Below, one piece after another: positions 1 to 12,580 of a stretch of 64,000 bases of DNA. How positions within the stretch are numbered: position 1 is the first letter of the stretch; each line of letters begins with the position of its first letter. The stretch comes from Seison nebaliae. Lineage: Eukaryota > Rotifera > Pararotatoria > Seisonacea > Seisonidae. Where the stretch lies: positions 62,001 through 126,000 of the forward strand of contig JALJEE010001544.1 in NCBI GenBank assembly GCA_023231475.1. The letters run 5' to 3'. A program made the translations under genes and the position numbers. The notes under the pieces are model-generated. The model ran no database searches, had not been told where the DNA came from, and saw nothing but the letters and a program-made list of their open reading frames with translations.

Positions 1-953
1 TTTCTTTATTTTTCACTCGACAAGTGATTTTAATGTTGTTGTTGGGTGTAAAGGATAAAGCTAAAAATATGACTTTTTGAAAGAATTTACGAGAATAAAG
101 TTATTTTACAATTTCAAACAATTTTTGTAAATTTTGTGAATTTTCACTCTGGTTGGTATGCCAACGATGGATTGATGATTATGATACAGGAGATCAAAAG
201 GAAATAGTTATATTAACAGACCGATTGTTCACATTACAGGATCAAGTTATTTCGGAAATCAGTTGAAAGAAAGAGAAAAAGACTGTGTGACCATGTGAAT
301 ATTATAAACAACGAAATGGAAGCTGAAAAGTCTTATTTACTGAATAACACCGGCTGGGCAAACATCTATTCTGCCATACTCTTCATCATCTTCGCTACGG
401 AAACGCTTTTTTTTGTATTAAGCTAACGAATCTGGTTATTAAGAATTTCATTAAAAGTTGTCGCTAAGTCTCTTTTATGTTCTTCCTTCATTTCTTATTC
501 GTGTTCACGTATGACGATTCTCTTCTATTTACTTCTCAATTGCATATTATTTGAAGAAGACGAAATGAAAGAAATCTTTTCTTCTTTTCGTTTATTAACT
601 ATTATATGTCTTCTAATGATTCCAGTTGGAGGGAGAATTGGTATAAACGAACTTATATTCTTCTTACCCCAAACCTAACTACATATGCTCTTCCCTCGTG
701 TTTTAACCTTCCCCTCTGAACGTACATGCGAGCAGATGTTGTTCGAACGAATTTCTCTTATATGTCAAATGGATTGACTTTTATCCTATAATTTCCTTAT
801 TCCTCTAATACTTTATTATTAGTTTGATTATAGTAATCATTTGAAACTTTGAAAAAAAAAACGAAAAATTCTTATTTCCTTCTTCAACTTTCTCATTCAA
901 AAGGAATAAATAAACTCGGGAGAATTCATGTCGAATGTAAATTTATAAGAAAA
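1..953. other. Left flank, no gene supported
   Basis: AT-rich sequence upstream of the carboxypeptidase gene. A 36-codon open frame begins at the ATG at 316 and has a hydrophobic middle, but it has no homology or exon support. The stretch probably holds the promoter and 5' UTR of the gene that starts at 954. Confidence 0.5.
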
Positions 954-3900
954 ATGGGAGAACCGAACGAAATGACCGATAGCAAGAATAATTCTTCTTT
1001 TCTCAACCTATCCAAATATCCACTACATTCAGTTAATAATACTACATCTAACAAGTGTAACGAATAATCGATCATCAAATATTTTTCAGAATGTTTATGG
1101 AGTTTTTATGGAAAATCATTTGACATTCTACGGATATAATAATCGTAAGAATAATTATTCGGCCAATAAAGTAGCTAATCGATTATACTTAAAAGACATT
1201 CTACATCGACCGATTAATGATGAAAATTCAGATGGAGAATATATTTGTTAAATTTTATTCTTCTCTACTTTACGTAATTCCAATTTTAATTAGATGGAAA
1301 CAACAATCGAACAAGACAATTAGTATCTCGTGTTGAAAATGGTAAAATTGTTAGTTCCATTTATTTTCTTATCCATCTATGCGTAAGTCGAAGGTAATTC
1401 GACAAATGAAATGTTTTCATAAAAACTAGAAATTTTAGAGTAATATTGATTTTTCTAATAAATTTTATCGATTCATTCTCCTCTCGTATAGTAGTAAATT
1501 ATTCCTTTTCATTCATTTCTTTTATGATTACTCAACAGAAAACTAAACTTCGTCCCCCACAAGACCTTTATGACGACAGGTTCTCTGGCAATCGTTATAC
1601 TCAACCACGATGGCCTAAAGAAATCAAATTAATTCCCGAATATTATCAACCACATTTCTCGATTGATGTCCTAAAAGTCGATTCGAAGAAGGAGATTCAA
1701 CGCTCTTGTCATTATCAGAAAAGTTGAGATTATTCTCCCATTTTAAAAATCTAATAAATTAATTAAATAACAAAACGTTCATAGGCGGAAGAGAACAATT
1801 ACCTAAAGTAAGAAATCCAACATATGGTGGATTCTATAAAATAGTTTATGATAATGAACGAATTACTGATGGTCATGTTAGAAATTGTGTAAGGAAATAA
1901 GTTCACTAAATTTCTTGAATAGTTCGAGAAATCATGTGAAAGAAGTCAGATAACAACTACCTCAATCGAAAATATAAATGAAACTGATAATGTTTTTTTC
2001 TTCAATTTTTTCTTCTCACATTTTATTATTAGTCATCATCCAATGACGGTATTATATTTGAAAGTCGTTTCGAATCCGGAAATCTTATGAGAGCTATCCA
2101 ATTGTTAATTCATTCAATTAAAAGTCATTTAATTTCTCTTGCAGAGAAAATGATTGCTATGAATTGTACATGCAATATGATTTGTATACGGAGAAACATA
2201 CACAATGGTTCTATTTCAGATTTGAGAACGCCAATCCAGAGAAGACATATCGATTTTCTATCCACAATTTTTGTAAAGTTTTCAATCTTATGCTCAAATT
2301 ATTGTCATTGTCATTCCGCCAGTCATCAAGTTTATATGGAGAAGCGATGAAACCGTTATTCTATTCTAAGAAGATGAGCGAACTTAAGAAAATCGGATGG
2401 TATCGGAATGGTGATTCCGTCGTCTATTATCGAAACAATACTTCGTTAATTTTTTCTCTTTATTTCTAAATTATTTTCAATATTTTTTATTTCAATTCTT
2501 TATTTTAGACGAATTGATGATCCAAATAAATATTATTATTCATTATCATGGAAATTCCGGGTGCCATATGATGACGACGTCTGTTATTTCGCTCATTGTT
2601 ATCCTTATACCTATACTGATCTAGAAGTTAATAATTATTGATCGAATAATAACGTCAATTATTCTTTCAGTTATATATCGATGACAAATGGCAGAAACAT
2701 CGAGTTAAACCAAATCTCGAATATTCATCCATCAACTTGTTTACCGATCATCGATTATCTTACACACCACTAGAAATTCGAGAATCTCCAGTTCTTCCTA
2801 AAATAGCAGAAACGGTAAAATCAGAAAAAGAAACGAATGAAATTTCAAGAAAAGAAGATTTCTCGAAAGAGAAAGAAGAAGAAGAAGAAGAAGAAGAATC
2901 GCCAGATGGTGAAAAACCATCAAAAATTCCAATTGAGCAACCCGTTTCTACCACTGACAATATCTTACAGAGACGGATATTGTGTAAAACGGTGGCTGGT
3001 AATCATGTCTGGTTATTGACAATCACATCTCCTTCTCGCAGTGGAATGGAACATCAAAATAAAAAGTTCGTCGTCCTGACAGCTCGAGTACATCCGGGAG
3101 AATCAGTCTCCTCTTGGATGATGAAAGGAATTATCGATTTCTTATTATCAGATAATGACCAAGCGGAAATGTTGAGAAGGAAATTCATTTTTAAGATTAT
3201 TCCAATGTTGAATCCTGACGGTGTAATCATTGGGAATTATCGATGTTCATTATCTGGACGAGATCTCAATCGGAATTATCGGACAGATTTTCGAGAACAA
3301 TTTCCCACCATTTATTCTACTCGACAACTGATAAGAGATTTGAAACAACAGAAAGATATTCTACTTTATTGCGATTTACATGGACATTCGAAAAAGATGA
3401 ATATTTTCGTTTACGGATGTGAAAGTACTTATCATCCGAGTAGATTATATTTATCGCGAATTTTTCCATTTATGCTACATAAAAATGCTCCTGATAAAGT
3501 TACTAATCTGATATCGATAATGTAAATTCTTATTAATTTTTTCTAAGTTCTCTTATTCTTATTCTCGATTTATGATGCAGAAAAGTAAAGAAGGCACGGG
3601 ACGAATTGTTATGTTCAATATGGGAATTACCAACAGTTTCACAATGGAAGTTCCAAATTTCTTTTTGGAATATTTAAAGTTTTTTTGAATCTTTTAGGCT
3701 TCGTTTTGTGGTTCACGGATTGGTAATTTAGCCGGTTATCATTTCAATTCTCAAGACTACGAGCAAATGGGAAAAGATTTCTGTCACACCATCTCCGATT
3801 TCACGAAAGATGATCGTGTTTATGTTAATATTAATTTCATTATAATTCTTCATTTTATTTCTGATAGTTCAATAAAGCATTACATATTATTCAATTGAAA

Positions 3901-5341
3901 TTAAATGGGAAGACTTTTAAGAATTTCATAAATGTTGATACAAATGTTAAAGTTCTGATAAATGACAATGATCTCATGGAGGATGATGACGACAATTTAT
4001 CAGAAGATGACAGTGAAGACTCTTGCGGGAGTGATAGTTCGGAAGATGACGGATTACCTCTACAATATACACAACGTTATCTGAAAGTTCAAATTTTTTT
4101 GAATAATGAGAATAATCTACAAATTCTTTTAGCAACTGAAAACGAATACAACCACGAAAAAAATAAAAACGGCGAAACGTGTGAAATATAAGGTCCAAGC
4201 AAGATATCAATCAAAACCTCAGAAACAAAAGAAACGGAAAAAATCGAAGGAGATCTCACAAAAGAATATCAATGAAGAATTTTCAGTGACAAAAGAGAAT
4301 AAACAAAAATCACCTGTCAAACGTTTATGTCGAAGTGCAGCAGTTACATTGAGGAAATCGGGAGAGAAGAAAGAAAATAGATCAGTCATCACCCTTCCAA
4401 CCGTCACAGAAAAGAATCATGTTAATTCAATACATTTCCAATAAATCATTATAATTTTCAATTATTTCGCAGGTTGAAATGATGGGGAAAATTGATGAGA
4501 AAGATAAAAGTTTTTTTCCCAACATTATTCCAATTTCTCCATTTATTTTATCAGATTTATTAGAATTGGAAAGAATTCGTCGAGAAACGATTCTTCGAGG
4601 TTCATTTCCTCAATTTTAATTTACTTTACAAATTTACATTTCTTTAGGAATTGATAAAGAATTGGCACAACTGAATTTGAGGAAAAAAGTTTAAAATTTT
4701 TAAAGAAGATAATCTTCTAAATTCTCTTTTAGAAAACTCCAATCGAGCAAATCTTATATGAATGGCCAGATAATGAGAATCGTGGAAACATTCTCAATTA
4801 TCTCAACAACAACAATAACAACAATAATTTTAATTGTGGAACTTTTGCATCTTTAGGATTGGCATGTCCCACCAACTCTCCTATAAATCAACAACGTTCG
4901 ACGGAGAAAGTGAAAGAAGAAGAAACGGATAATTTCAAATTAAATTCAAATTATACTTCCAGTTTAATGAAAATAACTCGATCCAAATTACAGAAAACTC
5001 AAAATAATCCTCCAAAGAATTATCATCAGAAAAAACAACATTCAGAACAACAATTCCGATATATCAATCAGGTTAGTTCGGAAAATGAATCGAACGACGA
5101 TAGACATTCAAATTCGGATTATCAAGAACGAAAGAAATCGAATGAGACAGACGAGATTCATGATCTAATCATTCGAGCCACACCTCTCAATCCGAAAGAA
5201 AAGAAAAAGAAACAAAAAATTCCAACAAGTCTCTCCGACGATTGTCTACTATCACACGAATTGAAAATGATGGAAGTCCAATCGACTCTGATCAATAATC
5301 ATATTAAAGAGAATCGCAGAACGAAATCAAGAAGAAATTAA
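954..5341 (+). CDS. AGBL2/3: Cytosolic carboxypeptidase, AGBL2/AGBL3 (CCP2/3) type
   Basis: M14-family metallocarboxypeptidase of the group that trims glutamate side chains or C-terminal residues from tubulin. About 17 exons can be joined in frame from the ATG at 954 to the stop at 5341, giving roughly 1,100 residues. The amino-terminal beta-sandwich region carries HTQWFYFRFENA and CYFAHCYPYTYTDLE. The zinc site is HPGE (His codon 3091, Glu codon 3100) plus a His of DLHGH (3379-3387). GRDLNRN and NPDG are intact, and the catalytic Glu lies in NSFTME, whose codon ends the exon at 3649. The YYRNN and YRCSLSGRDLNRNY wording favours CCP2/3 over CCP1. An acidic Glu run near 2875-2897 is inserted before the catalytic domain. 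The carboxyl tail after about 3950 is a low-complexity acidic, basic and Asn-rich extension. Fifteen of the sixteen introns I could place start GTT. The exon join near 1341-1540 is uncertain. It ends 70 bases from the convergent BDP1 stop. Confidence 0.9.
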
Positions 5342-5391
5342 TATAAATTGATCTATTCATTCTCAACCATAACAAATTACAAGAAAAAACA

Positions 5392-5397
5392 AATAAA
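5392..5397 (+). terminator. Poly(A) signal AATAAA after the carboxypeptidase gene
   Basis: A canonical AATAAA lies 51 bases past the stop of the carboxypeptidase gene, inside the 70-base gap to the convergent BDP1 stop. The two transcripts probably overlap at their 3' ends. Confidence 0.5.
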
Positions 5398-5410
5398 ATT
5401 TTTTACAATT

Positions 5411-7129
5411 TTATAAGTTGTTTATCGTTTCCAATTCCATCGCCTTCTCAATTACACCTTCATCGAAATAACCTTTCTTCTTCAACTCCTTCTGCTCTTC
5501 TCGTCGACGTTTAACGTCCTCATCGATTTTCCTCTTCCGTCGACGTATTCCACTTCCATCTATTGATGATACAGTTCCAGATTCTTTCGTTTTTGTCGAT
5601 TTCTTTTTCGTTTTCTCCGGTTGTTGTTCGAAGAAGAAACTGAAATCGAAATCATTATTTTCATCTTCTTTATTCGAGTATAATGCTTCATCAATAGCTC
5701 TGGGATTTATTCTAAAAAAATTGACACAACATTTTAGGAAAGAAACAAAACTTTTCTTCTCGTTTGAATTTCTTCTGAATTTCATTTCTCGATCGAGTCG
5801 GTAATAGTCGTTGCATTAAAGTGAAATCACTTCCAATTAAACTAAGCGCTTTATAGAATCGAACAGTTTCTTTAAAACTAAATTCGATTCATTAGAAATT
5901 ATCAAAGAAAAATAACCGAATTCTGTCCATTGTCGTCGACGGATATTTTGTTTCCGTCTTTCAATCAAACCAATCTTCGATTCAGAAATTATAATCTTTT
6001 CACGATTTATATGTTTGTTCGTTTCCTGAATTGTGATACTTCAAGAGAAATATAGAAACTTAATGATATTCTCGAAAAAAATAATAAAAAATAAATTTCT
6101 CCAAAAAAAAATTTCCTGTTCAGAAAATTGAAAAATTTTTCTATTTAAAAAAATCGTAAAGGAAATAAATAAAAAATTGAACAAATCTTCCATTGAAAAA
6201 ACTCAAATAATTTTTTCTACTAAAACAAACTCGAAAAATTTTTTTCTAGTGAAACGAACTGAAAAAATATTGAATTAAAAATTTTCTTTGATAAAATAAA
6301 AGAATTTATTTAATGTGATCAAGATAATAAAAAAAACCTTTCTTCATCAACAACAAAACTACCATCTTCAGCTAATCGTAATTGTGGAACGATATCAGAA
6401 TTCTCTTTCTTCTCTTCAACTTCATCTTCGATAATTTCGTCGTTTAATTGATCGAGTTGAGATTGAGACATAAAATCTTCAGTTGTGTAAATTGATTCGC
6501 TGACACTGAGAAATTAGGAAAATGTTTGTTTTCGATTAAGAGAAAGAAAACTTCTTCATATAAACGACATCTTTCAATGTCAATTTGCTACAAATAATTT
6601 CTGAAATTTTTTCGTTTGATAATTTCGTTGAATTATTTTTCGACGATGATTTTTTCGATTGTAACTCTTCACCTTTTTCTGGCTGTGTAATGATAGATGA
6701 TGCTGCTATTGATGATTCATTATCATTCATTTCATTAAATTCATTTGTATCTAAAGTGGAAACATTTGACATGTTCATCGAGAATCCTGTATCATTCTCA
6801 CCGAATGAAAGAACGGTTTGATTTTCCAAATCGATTTCTTTTTCGTTTGGTTCATCGTCATCACTTTCTATTTTTTTGGAATGATCAATTTCAACTTTTC
6901 TTTGTTCTGCTTTCAATTCCTCTTGTGCATTCTTCAATAACGTCTTGTAACGACGACGTGATTGTCGTCGACAATTGTTGTGATGAGTTCGATCGCTCTC
7001 TCGTAACAATTTCACTCCATGATTCTTGGTCTGAATATTTTGAATTGTAATGAATTTAAATGAAAATAAAAAAATTCTAACACGAAATTTGACCGCGTGA
7101 TCAGGAATTTGGTCGACATCGTCAGACAT
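5411..7129 (-). CDS. BDP1: TFIIIB component B'' (BDP1) homologue
   Basis: Subunit of TFIIIB, which recruits RNA polymerase III to tRNA and other promoters. Reading the minus strand from the ATG at 7129, a charged N-terminal part is followed by VPQLRLAEDGSFVVDEE (about 6340-6410). That block is the conserved lead-in to the SANT domain. The SANT domain is split over two exons: RRRQWTEF near 5940, then ETVRFYKALSLIGSDF and NEIQKKFKREEK down to about 5755. It continues with INPRAIDEAL and a basic tail ending KKGYFDEGVIEKAMELETINNL's stop at 5411. Several introns are needed, with donors GTTAGA (after the first short exon), GTTATT and GTTTTG. The protein is much shorter than human BDP1 and lacks its long repeat-rich C terminus, so only the core is present, as in invertebrates. 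Family assignment rests on the SANT-region match. Confidence 0.85.
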
Positions 7130-8920
7130 GTTTATTTGAAAAGAATAAAAATTTCCTATATTTTTTGTTTCAAATAAAAATGTCAGCTAGATATTTCAAT
7201 CGAATTCTCTTCTCTAGAAATGATGGATGATAATTGGAGAAGAATATCCATCAATTTATCGGAGAAATGAATAATGTTGTTATGATGATTTAATTATGGT
7301 CCTATCAGATTGTTTTTTCTGTTCATCTTCTATTTTTCAGAAACAGAACAAGATAAATTTATCTAAAATTATCATATATGACTATTGTATCTGATAAATT
7401 TTATTAGAAATGAAGAAGTTGAATTCATAATTTCAATTTTAAAAAAAAATCAAATTAATTCACGTTTTTTAATAGTTTTTTATTGTTAATAAATTCTCCT
7501 CAATTCGTGTAATAGTTGCATAATGATTTCATGATGAATGTTAAAGCTTTTTATGTAAACGAAATATGTTTATGTATCTTGTCCAAAATGTTATGTATAT
7601 GGGAGTCTGTCCAAATTCAGTGTTACACAATAACAAGTTCCATATGGAGTGAGGATAATGATGAAATTGTAACGACCATCAAATTAACATTCATGAATAA
7701 TTCTTATTCGAAATGATTGTGTTCGATCTTACCTCGAATTTCTCTAAAAACCAAACTCCCTTTTAGTTGACATTCAAGTCTCGCTAATAGTAAGAAGAAT
7801 TAAGTGAGGTTGAATAGCTGTAGATGAATAAAGTGCTAAAAAGAAAAGATCAAATATTTTCAGCATGTTGCGGATGTTGCAAATATTGAAAATATGTGAC
7901 TTTACGTCAATCGTTTCTAGTGGTAGCTATGTAAATATAATCACCTTGACAGGTGGGAGGGGAATTGACATTCGATCAAATATTATTCCCACTTACAATT
8001 AGTAGTCATCAAATTTTTCAATGAATTGACTAATAAAATTTATTGAAGAAACTTAATATCTTAATGACTCTGCCCACTTCGAATGAAATTCATTTTAAAG
8101 AGATGAAATTAATTTCTCTATAATCTCTCCATATTGTTTAGAATTATAATAATTTTAATAATATCCTGAACTCCATCATCATAACAGTGTTATGATAACA
8201 CAACTCTTCTTCTTCTTGTTAGTCTTCTTCGTTGAATGTTAGGAAGTTTCTTTTTTATATGTTACTGTGATACATCTTCCCTTTTCTTCTTAAGAACTTT
8301 ATGAGAGTTAGAGCTAACTCAAATCATTTATTAACTGATAAAAATGATTCTCTATTCTAGAATTCTGTTTCGATAAATTTAGATTTCTTTACGTCTCCCC
8401 AATTATCTAACTTATGTATCTTGTTGTCCTTCGTTAAGATATACCTTCTTATCATCGATCTAATTCGAATAATTCTTAATAGAGCCACACGGAACAAATC
8501 ATTTTTCATACTGTAAGTGTAGAAAAATTATATTTCTTCGCAGTTTCTTTTGTTTATTTGTTTGTTCGTAAATTAACATCTTATTAAATTTTTTCATTGA
8601 CCAGTAACTACTCGTCATTAATTTTATCAGCGATCATGTTTTGTTACTGGTCAATAATATTTTAACGATTTTTCTCCTCTAAATAAAAAATTTCGTTAGA
8701 AAAATTCAAATTCTTCTTATTTTCTTCAGAGAATTTTTTTTCATCCTTTCTAAAGAAATGTGTTGAATTGACGAAATTTATTATTCAAATTGACTGTTGT
8801 TATTGATTGGGAAAGAGAGACGAGAATTACTGAGAAATGATAGTGAATTGACAAGAGAAAAAATTTACAAAATTCTTTGAAACGTTTTCATAATTATATT
8901 CCAATCGTTATTCTGGGAGA
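7130..8920. other. Divergent intergenic region BDP1 / cyclin
   Basis: About 1.8 kb between two divergently transcribed genes. I see only AT-rich sequence and short unsupported open frames (for example at 7516-7716), with no homology. It presumably holds both promoters. Confidence 0.6.
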
Positions 8921-10561
8921 ATGATGATGGAATTAACAAATCATCAATTGAAACTTCATTACGGAATGGTGAAAACGATTCTACGGTTATTGGAGGAGAG
9001 GAATTACCAGATACATTCTTCTCCATTTCCATTAAATAAGTTTCATTTGGTGACGATGAAGGATTTGGATAGACGAATTGAAACGTTAATAGCTAAAGAG
9101 AAACTTTATGAAAAACGTTCGATTGTGGATAAGAAGAAGAAAGCGAAGAAAGATCCGAATGAATTGACGGATAGTCAATATTCGATGATTGTTCATTGGA
9201 TGTTGTATCATTGTCAGATTTCATTTGAATTTCAAACTGAAACTTTCTTACGATCGGTTGAAATTTTCAATCGTTTCCTCTCTCTCGTGCTCGTTCCTTA
9301 CAATTTCGCTTTCTTCACTGCAATGGCTTGCTTATATATTGCGTCGAAAGTGGAGGAGGAGGAAGAACGAATCTTTACCACAACCCAATTCGTTGCTGCA
9401 ACCAATATGCCAACGATGCAGATTCAAGATATGTGTCGAGTGGAATTGCTGATTTGTAAACGATTAAAATTTAACATCAATTCACCAACGTCTATTCAAT
9501 ATATTATTCCTATACTACTGAAAACGAATCGATTGTTATTAAACGAATACGAATTGATGAATGATTCTCTCCGAGATTTGTTGGATGAGAAATCGGAAAA
9601 TTTTTTGAAACTGTTTCACAACATCGAATTACTGATAGTAAAGTGTGCATTATTACCGTTGATGAATTCGTTCAATCCATTGACTGTCGCAATGTGTTGC
9701 ATTAGTTTCGTACCGGAATATGTCGACCGTTTGAGCGATCCACATCAGTCAGGAAATTGGCTAATATTCCTCGTGAAGCTATTGAAAGAATATTCGGTCG
9801 ATTTTATCAAATTTATTCAATGTCGCAAATGTTTAATGAAAAGAATTCCAAATATTATTTATTTCATCTTTTCAGCAAAAAACGGTGTTCTCATGATCAA
9901 TGACGAGATGTTGAATAAATATCATCATCATCATCATCATCATCATCCGGAACATGAGAATTTGAAAACGATCGTAGAAAATAAGAAGAGTGAGAATTTT
10001 GAAAATGAAATAAATAATACGAAAATACATAAAATCAATATGAATACAACAACAACAACAACAACAACATCAGCAAATATCAATAGTCGACGAATTATGA
10101 GATCGTTTCGTAAACGTTATCAAAAGAAGAAAAAGAATAAATCGATGGGAAATAATTCAACAATTCCTCTTATGCTCAATGAAAAGAAAAGTAGTTGGAA
10201 TCAATTTCCACTCGACGACGATGACGAAAGTAGTAGTAATACCATCAGTAATACTACAATCAATCAGACAATTCTTCCTTCCATTCAAGAACAACAACAA
10301 CAACAGTCATGGAAACGATTAAGAACCATCACCAACGAATCATTAGGCCAACAAACAATTGATGATTCAATTGACACTGGAGAACTGAATGATATTTATG
10401 ATGCAAAAATCTTGAAAATTGCTGATTTGACACTCATATCATCAACACTGGAACAAGAGAATCATCATATCAACACACCATGCAAGATGGAACATAATCA
10501 TGATATTGGCACTTATGCCGAAGTACTTACACGGAACTATAAAAACCATACAAAAGTTTAA
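8921..10561 (+). CDS. Cyclin, G/I-like, intronless
   Basis: A single 546-residue open frame. The cyclin box starts about residue 85 (LTDSQYSMIVHWMLYHCQ) and runs through ETFLRSVEIFNRFLS, ACLYIASKVEEEEERI and VELLICKRLKFNINSPTS. A second, weaker cyclin fold ends near residue 310 (LLKEYSVDFIKFIQCRKCL). The phrase ending in EERI and the C-terminal HCRE-like motif resemble cyclin I and cyclin G, which are atypical cyclins linked to p53/MDM2 feedback and CDK5. The family call is by eye, and cyclin A/B-like divergence is not excluded. Residues 320-546 are disordered, with an eight-His run near 9922-9945, a Thr run, a basic patch RKRYQKKKKNK, and Gln and acidic runs. It is the largest intronless gene in the window. 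The first of three tandem Met codons was taken as the start. Confidence 0.8.
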   Translation: MMMELTNHQLKLHYGMVKTILRLLEERNYQIHSSPFPLNKFHLVTMKDLDRRIETLIAKEKLYEKRSIVDKKKKAKKDPNELTDSQYSMIVHWMLYHCQISFEFQTETFLRSVEIFNRFLSLVLVPYNFAFFTAMACLYIASKVEEEEERIFTTTQFVAATNMPTMQIQDMCRVELLICKRLKFNINSPTSIQYIIPILLKTNRLLLNEYELMNDSLRDLLDEKSENFLKLFHNIELLIVKCALLPLMNSFNPLTVAMCCISFVPEYVDRLSDPHQSGNWLIFLVKLLKEYSVDFIKFIQCRKCLMKRIPNIIYFIFSAKNGVLMINDEMLNKYHHHHHHHHPEHENLKTIVENKKSENFENEINNTKIHKINMNTTTTTTTTSANINSRRIMRSFRKRYQKKKKNKSMGNNSTIPLMLNEKKSSWNQFPLDDDDESSSNTISNTTINQTILPSIQEQQQQQSWKRLRTITNESLGQQTIDDSIDTGELNDIYDAKILKIADLTLISSTLEQENHHINTPCKMEHNHDIGTYAEVLTRNYKNHTKV

Positions 10562-10978
10562 TCGGAAAATAAATTTCACAGGAAAAAATGGAAAAAAAAA
10601 TTCATTTATTAATATATATTAATGAATAAAAACGGAAATTAAAAAAATAATATAATTTTTAAAGAAAATAATCGAAATAAAAATCAGATTTTTGAGAAAA
10701 AATCGAAATATTTTTCTAAACTGCAAATTCCTGAAATGGCTTCTCTCCTCCTTCTTTCTTTTACAACAAACAAGAATATTTTCATTTTCTTTAATCTATT
10801 TTATTCTTTAGTAAAAATCATATTTCTTTTCGAACTATCAATTATTTTCCTTTTTCATAGTAGAGTTTTATTTTATAACTTTCTTACCAATTTTCCTTAA
10901 AAATAAATGAACAAATTTTAATTTTATAATAACAAAAAAAATAAAAACAAAAAGTTTCTGTACATAGTAATCTGGAAA
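10562..10978. other. Convergent 3' intergenic spacer, cyclin / FKBP6
   Basis: About 415 bases of A/T-rich sequence between the stops of two convergent genes. It presumably holds both 3' UTRs. Nothing else is visible. Confidence 0.6.
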
Positions 10979-12580
10979 TCATTCGTCAGTACGTAGAATG
11001 ATTCCTCCGTTTGTTGATTCGATTGATAATTTCATATTTTTCAATTCACTTGTATTCTCCAATAGTTTCATGAGATAATTATATTCATTAGAATCATTCA
11101 ATGGAATAAATATATTTTGAGATGTCATTTTATTCTCAATCAATATCTCCATCGTTTCTTTTACATCATTTTTGAATGACAAAGAAACTTCATTGGAATT
11201 CTCTTTCAATTTCGTTTCAGTACATTTATTCATATTTGGTGTATCTTCATATAATCTCATCATTTTTCTACATAATTCTGTTTCTTTCTTTTTGTTATCT
11301 AATGTTGTCCTAAAAATATTGTAAAATATATCATTAAAACCATCAGAAAAATATGAGGTAATATTAAAAAAATTATTAGAAATAAAATGAAAATATAATA
11401 ATAACTCTTTAATTTTATTTAACAGAACAAAAACGTCTTTATTGTTTGGTGAGAGTATTTCAGCTTTCTTAATATAATTTTGGGCGTCATATAAATTATT
11501 CAATTCCCAATGAGCGGCTGCACATCTGAATAATGCCTTAATATTATCAGGATCATAATACAAACATTTTTTAGCGAAAGAAATGCTCAAAGGATATCGT
11601 CGAAGTTTGAAAGCGCAAATTGAAAGATTCATCGATACTCTTCTAATGAGACTCTCCACCACAATTTCTTCTTCTTTTGAGAAGACTTTTATTCTCTCTA
11701 AAATCGACAAGACTTTCTTATAGACTCTCAATGAATCATAAAATTGTTCTCCCATAAAATAATGTTTTCCCATTGACAATAATTCTTGAACGATTGAAAT
11801 TAATTGATCAAATTTCAATTCTTTCTTCTTTTCTTCATTCAATTCGTCGAATTCTTTACTCTTCTTAGGGAGGACAACATTCAAAATATTTATAACAAAT
11901 AAAATATCAGCTTCTTTCGGCACTCGAGGTTCACATCCAACTTTACCATAACAAAACTCCGAATTGACGATACATTTCGCATTTTCGTTCTTCTTCATCG
12001 ACAATAAAACAAATCTCAATCCAATTAATTGAATATCATCAACAGAAATTTCATATGGTTTTCTTCGAAGATATGTGGAATCATATGGTTCATCGTTCGA
12101 TTCATGATAAGCATTCAGATGAAATTTTACGATACATCCACTTTTTATCAGATCTCCCACTCCCTCATTCATCACTTCCTTCATTATTTTTCCATCATTA
12201 TCTGGTGAGATATCCGTCATATTCTCACGCAATTTTTCAAAAAAAGAAAATCCACTTTCTTCATCTTTCTCCCCGAAATCATTCAAAATCGAATATTTTC
12301 CCATCGTTTCCGAATGTGTCTCATTCTCTTCCCAAACCTCACCATCATTCACATCGTCACTCGGTCCAACCATCTCAACAAAATTCTTCTCTTCCATCTC
12401 TATAATATCTTTATGATCGAAAATCAAATCTTCATTTCGTCTCTTCATCTGACAAATCTTCTCTTCCAATTTCGTTAATTTTGTTCTCGTATTTTTCGTC
12501 AATTTTTCATGAATATCTACTTTCTGTAACAACTTCCTTTCACGTTCTTTCAAACCATCATCCATCATATTTTCATCCAT
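10979..12580 (-). CDS. FKBP6: FKBP6 / Shutdown-like inactive FKBP with TPR repeats
   Basis: Homologue of FKBP6 (Shutdown in Drosophila), a co-chaperone that works with HSP90 in loading piRNAs in the germ line. After a coiled, charged N terminus (residues 1-115) comes FFEKLRENMTDIS, the conserved lead-in. An FKBP fold follows at about residues 140-250 (VKFHLNAY, PYDSTYLRRKPYEI, FCYGKVGCEPRVP). Aromatic active-site residues of catalytic FKBPs are largely replaced, as in the family. Three TPR units follow at about 280-400, including NIKALFRCAAAHWELNNLYDAQNYI. A 96-base intron at 11310-11405 (donor GTTATT, length divisible by three) should be removed, since it would otherwise insert a hydrophobic stretch. 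The spliced product is 501 residues. The tail past the TPRs is longer than in human FKBP6. Confidence 0.87.
   Translation of the reverse strand: MDENMMDDGLKERERKLLQKVDIHEKLTKNTRTKLTKLEEKICQMKRRNEDLIFDHKDIIEMEEKNFVEMVGPSDDVNDGEVWEENETHSETMGKYSILNDFGEKDEESGFSFFEKLRENMTDISPDNDGKIMKEVMNEGVGDLIKSGCIVKFHLNAYHESNDEPYDSTYLRRKPYEISVDDIQLIGLRFVLLSMKKNENAKCIVNSEFCYGKVGCEPRVPKEADILFVINILNVVLPKKSKEFDELNEEKKKELKFDQLISIVQELLSMGKHYFMGEQFYDSLRVYKKVLSILERIKVFSKEEEIVVESLIRRVSMNLSICAFKLRRYPLSISFAKKCLYYDPDNIKALFRCAAAHWELNNLYDAQNYIKKAEILSPNNKDVFVLLNKIKELLLYFHFISNNFFNITSYFSDGFNDIFYNIFRTTLDNKKKETELCRKMMRLYEDTPNMNKCTETKLKENSNEVSLSFKNDVKETMEILIENKMTSQNIFIPLNDSNEYNYLMKLLENTSELKNMKLSIESTNGGIILRTDE

Noticed and set aside
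316-426. Short open frame with a hydrophobic segment on the plus strand
   Set aside because: Only 36 codons, no similarity and no splice or neighbour support; it fits chance in this composition.
1446-1727. Stand-alone 93-codon protein
   Set aside because: Only its second half is coding; it is an exon of the carboxypeptidase (PPQDLYDDRF, TQPRWPKEIKL), preceded by intron sequence.
11310-11405. Hydrophobic insert in FKBP6
   Set aside because: It is a 96-base in-frame intron; the flanking residues KIKE and TTLDNKKKETELC join to match the family.
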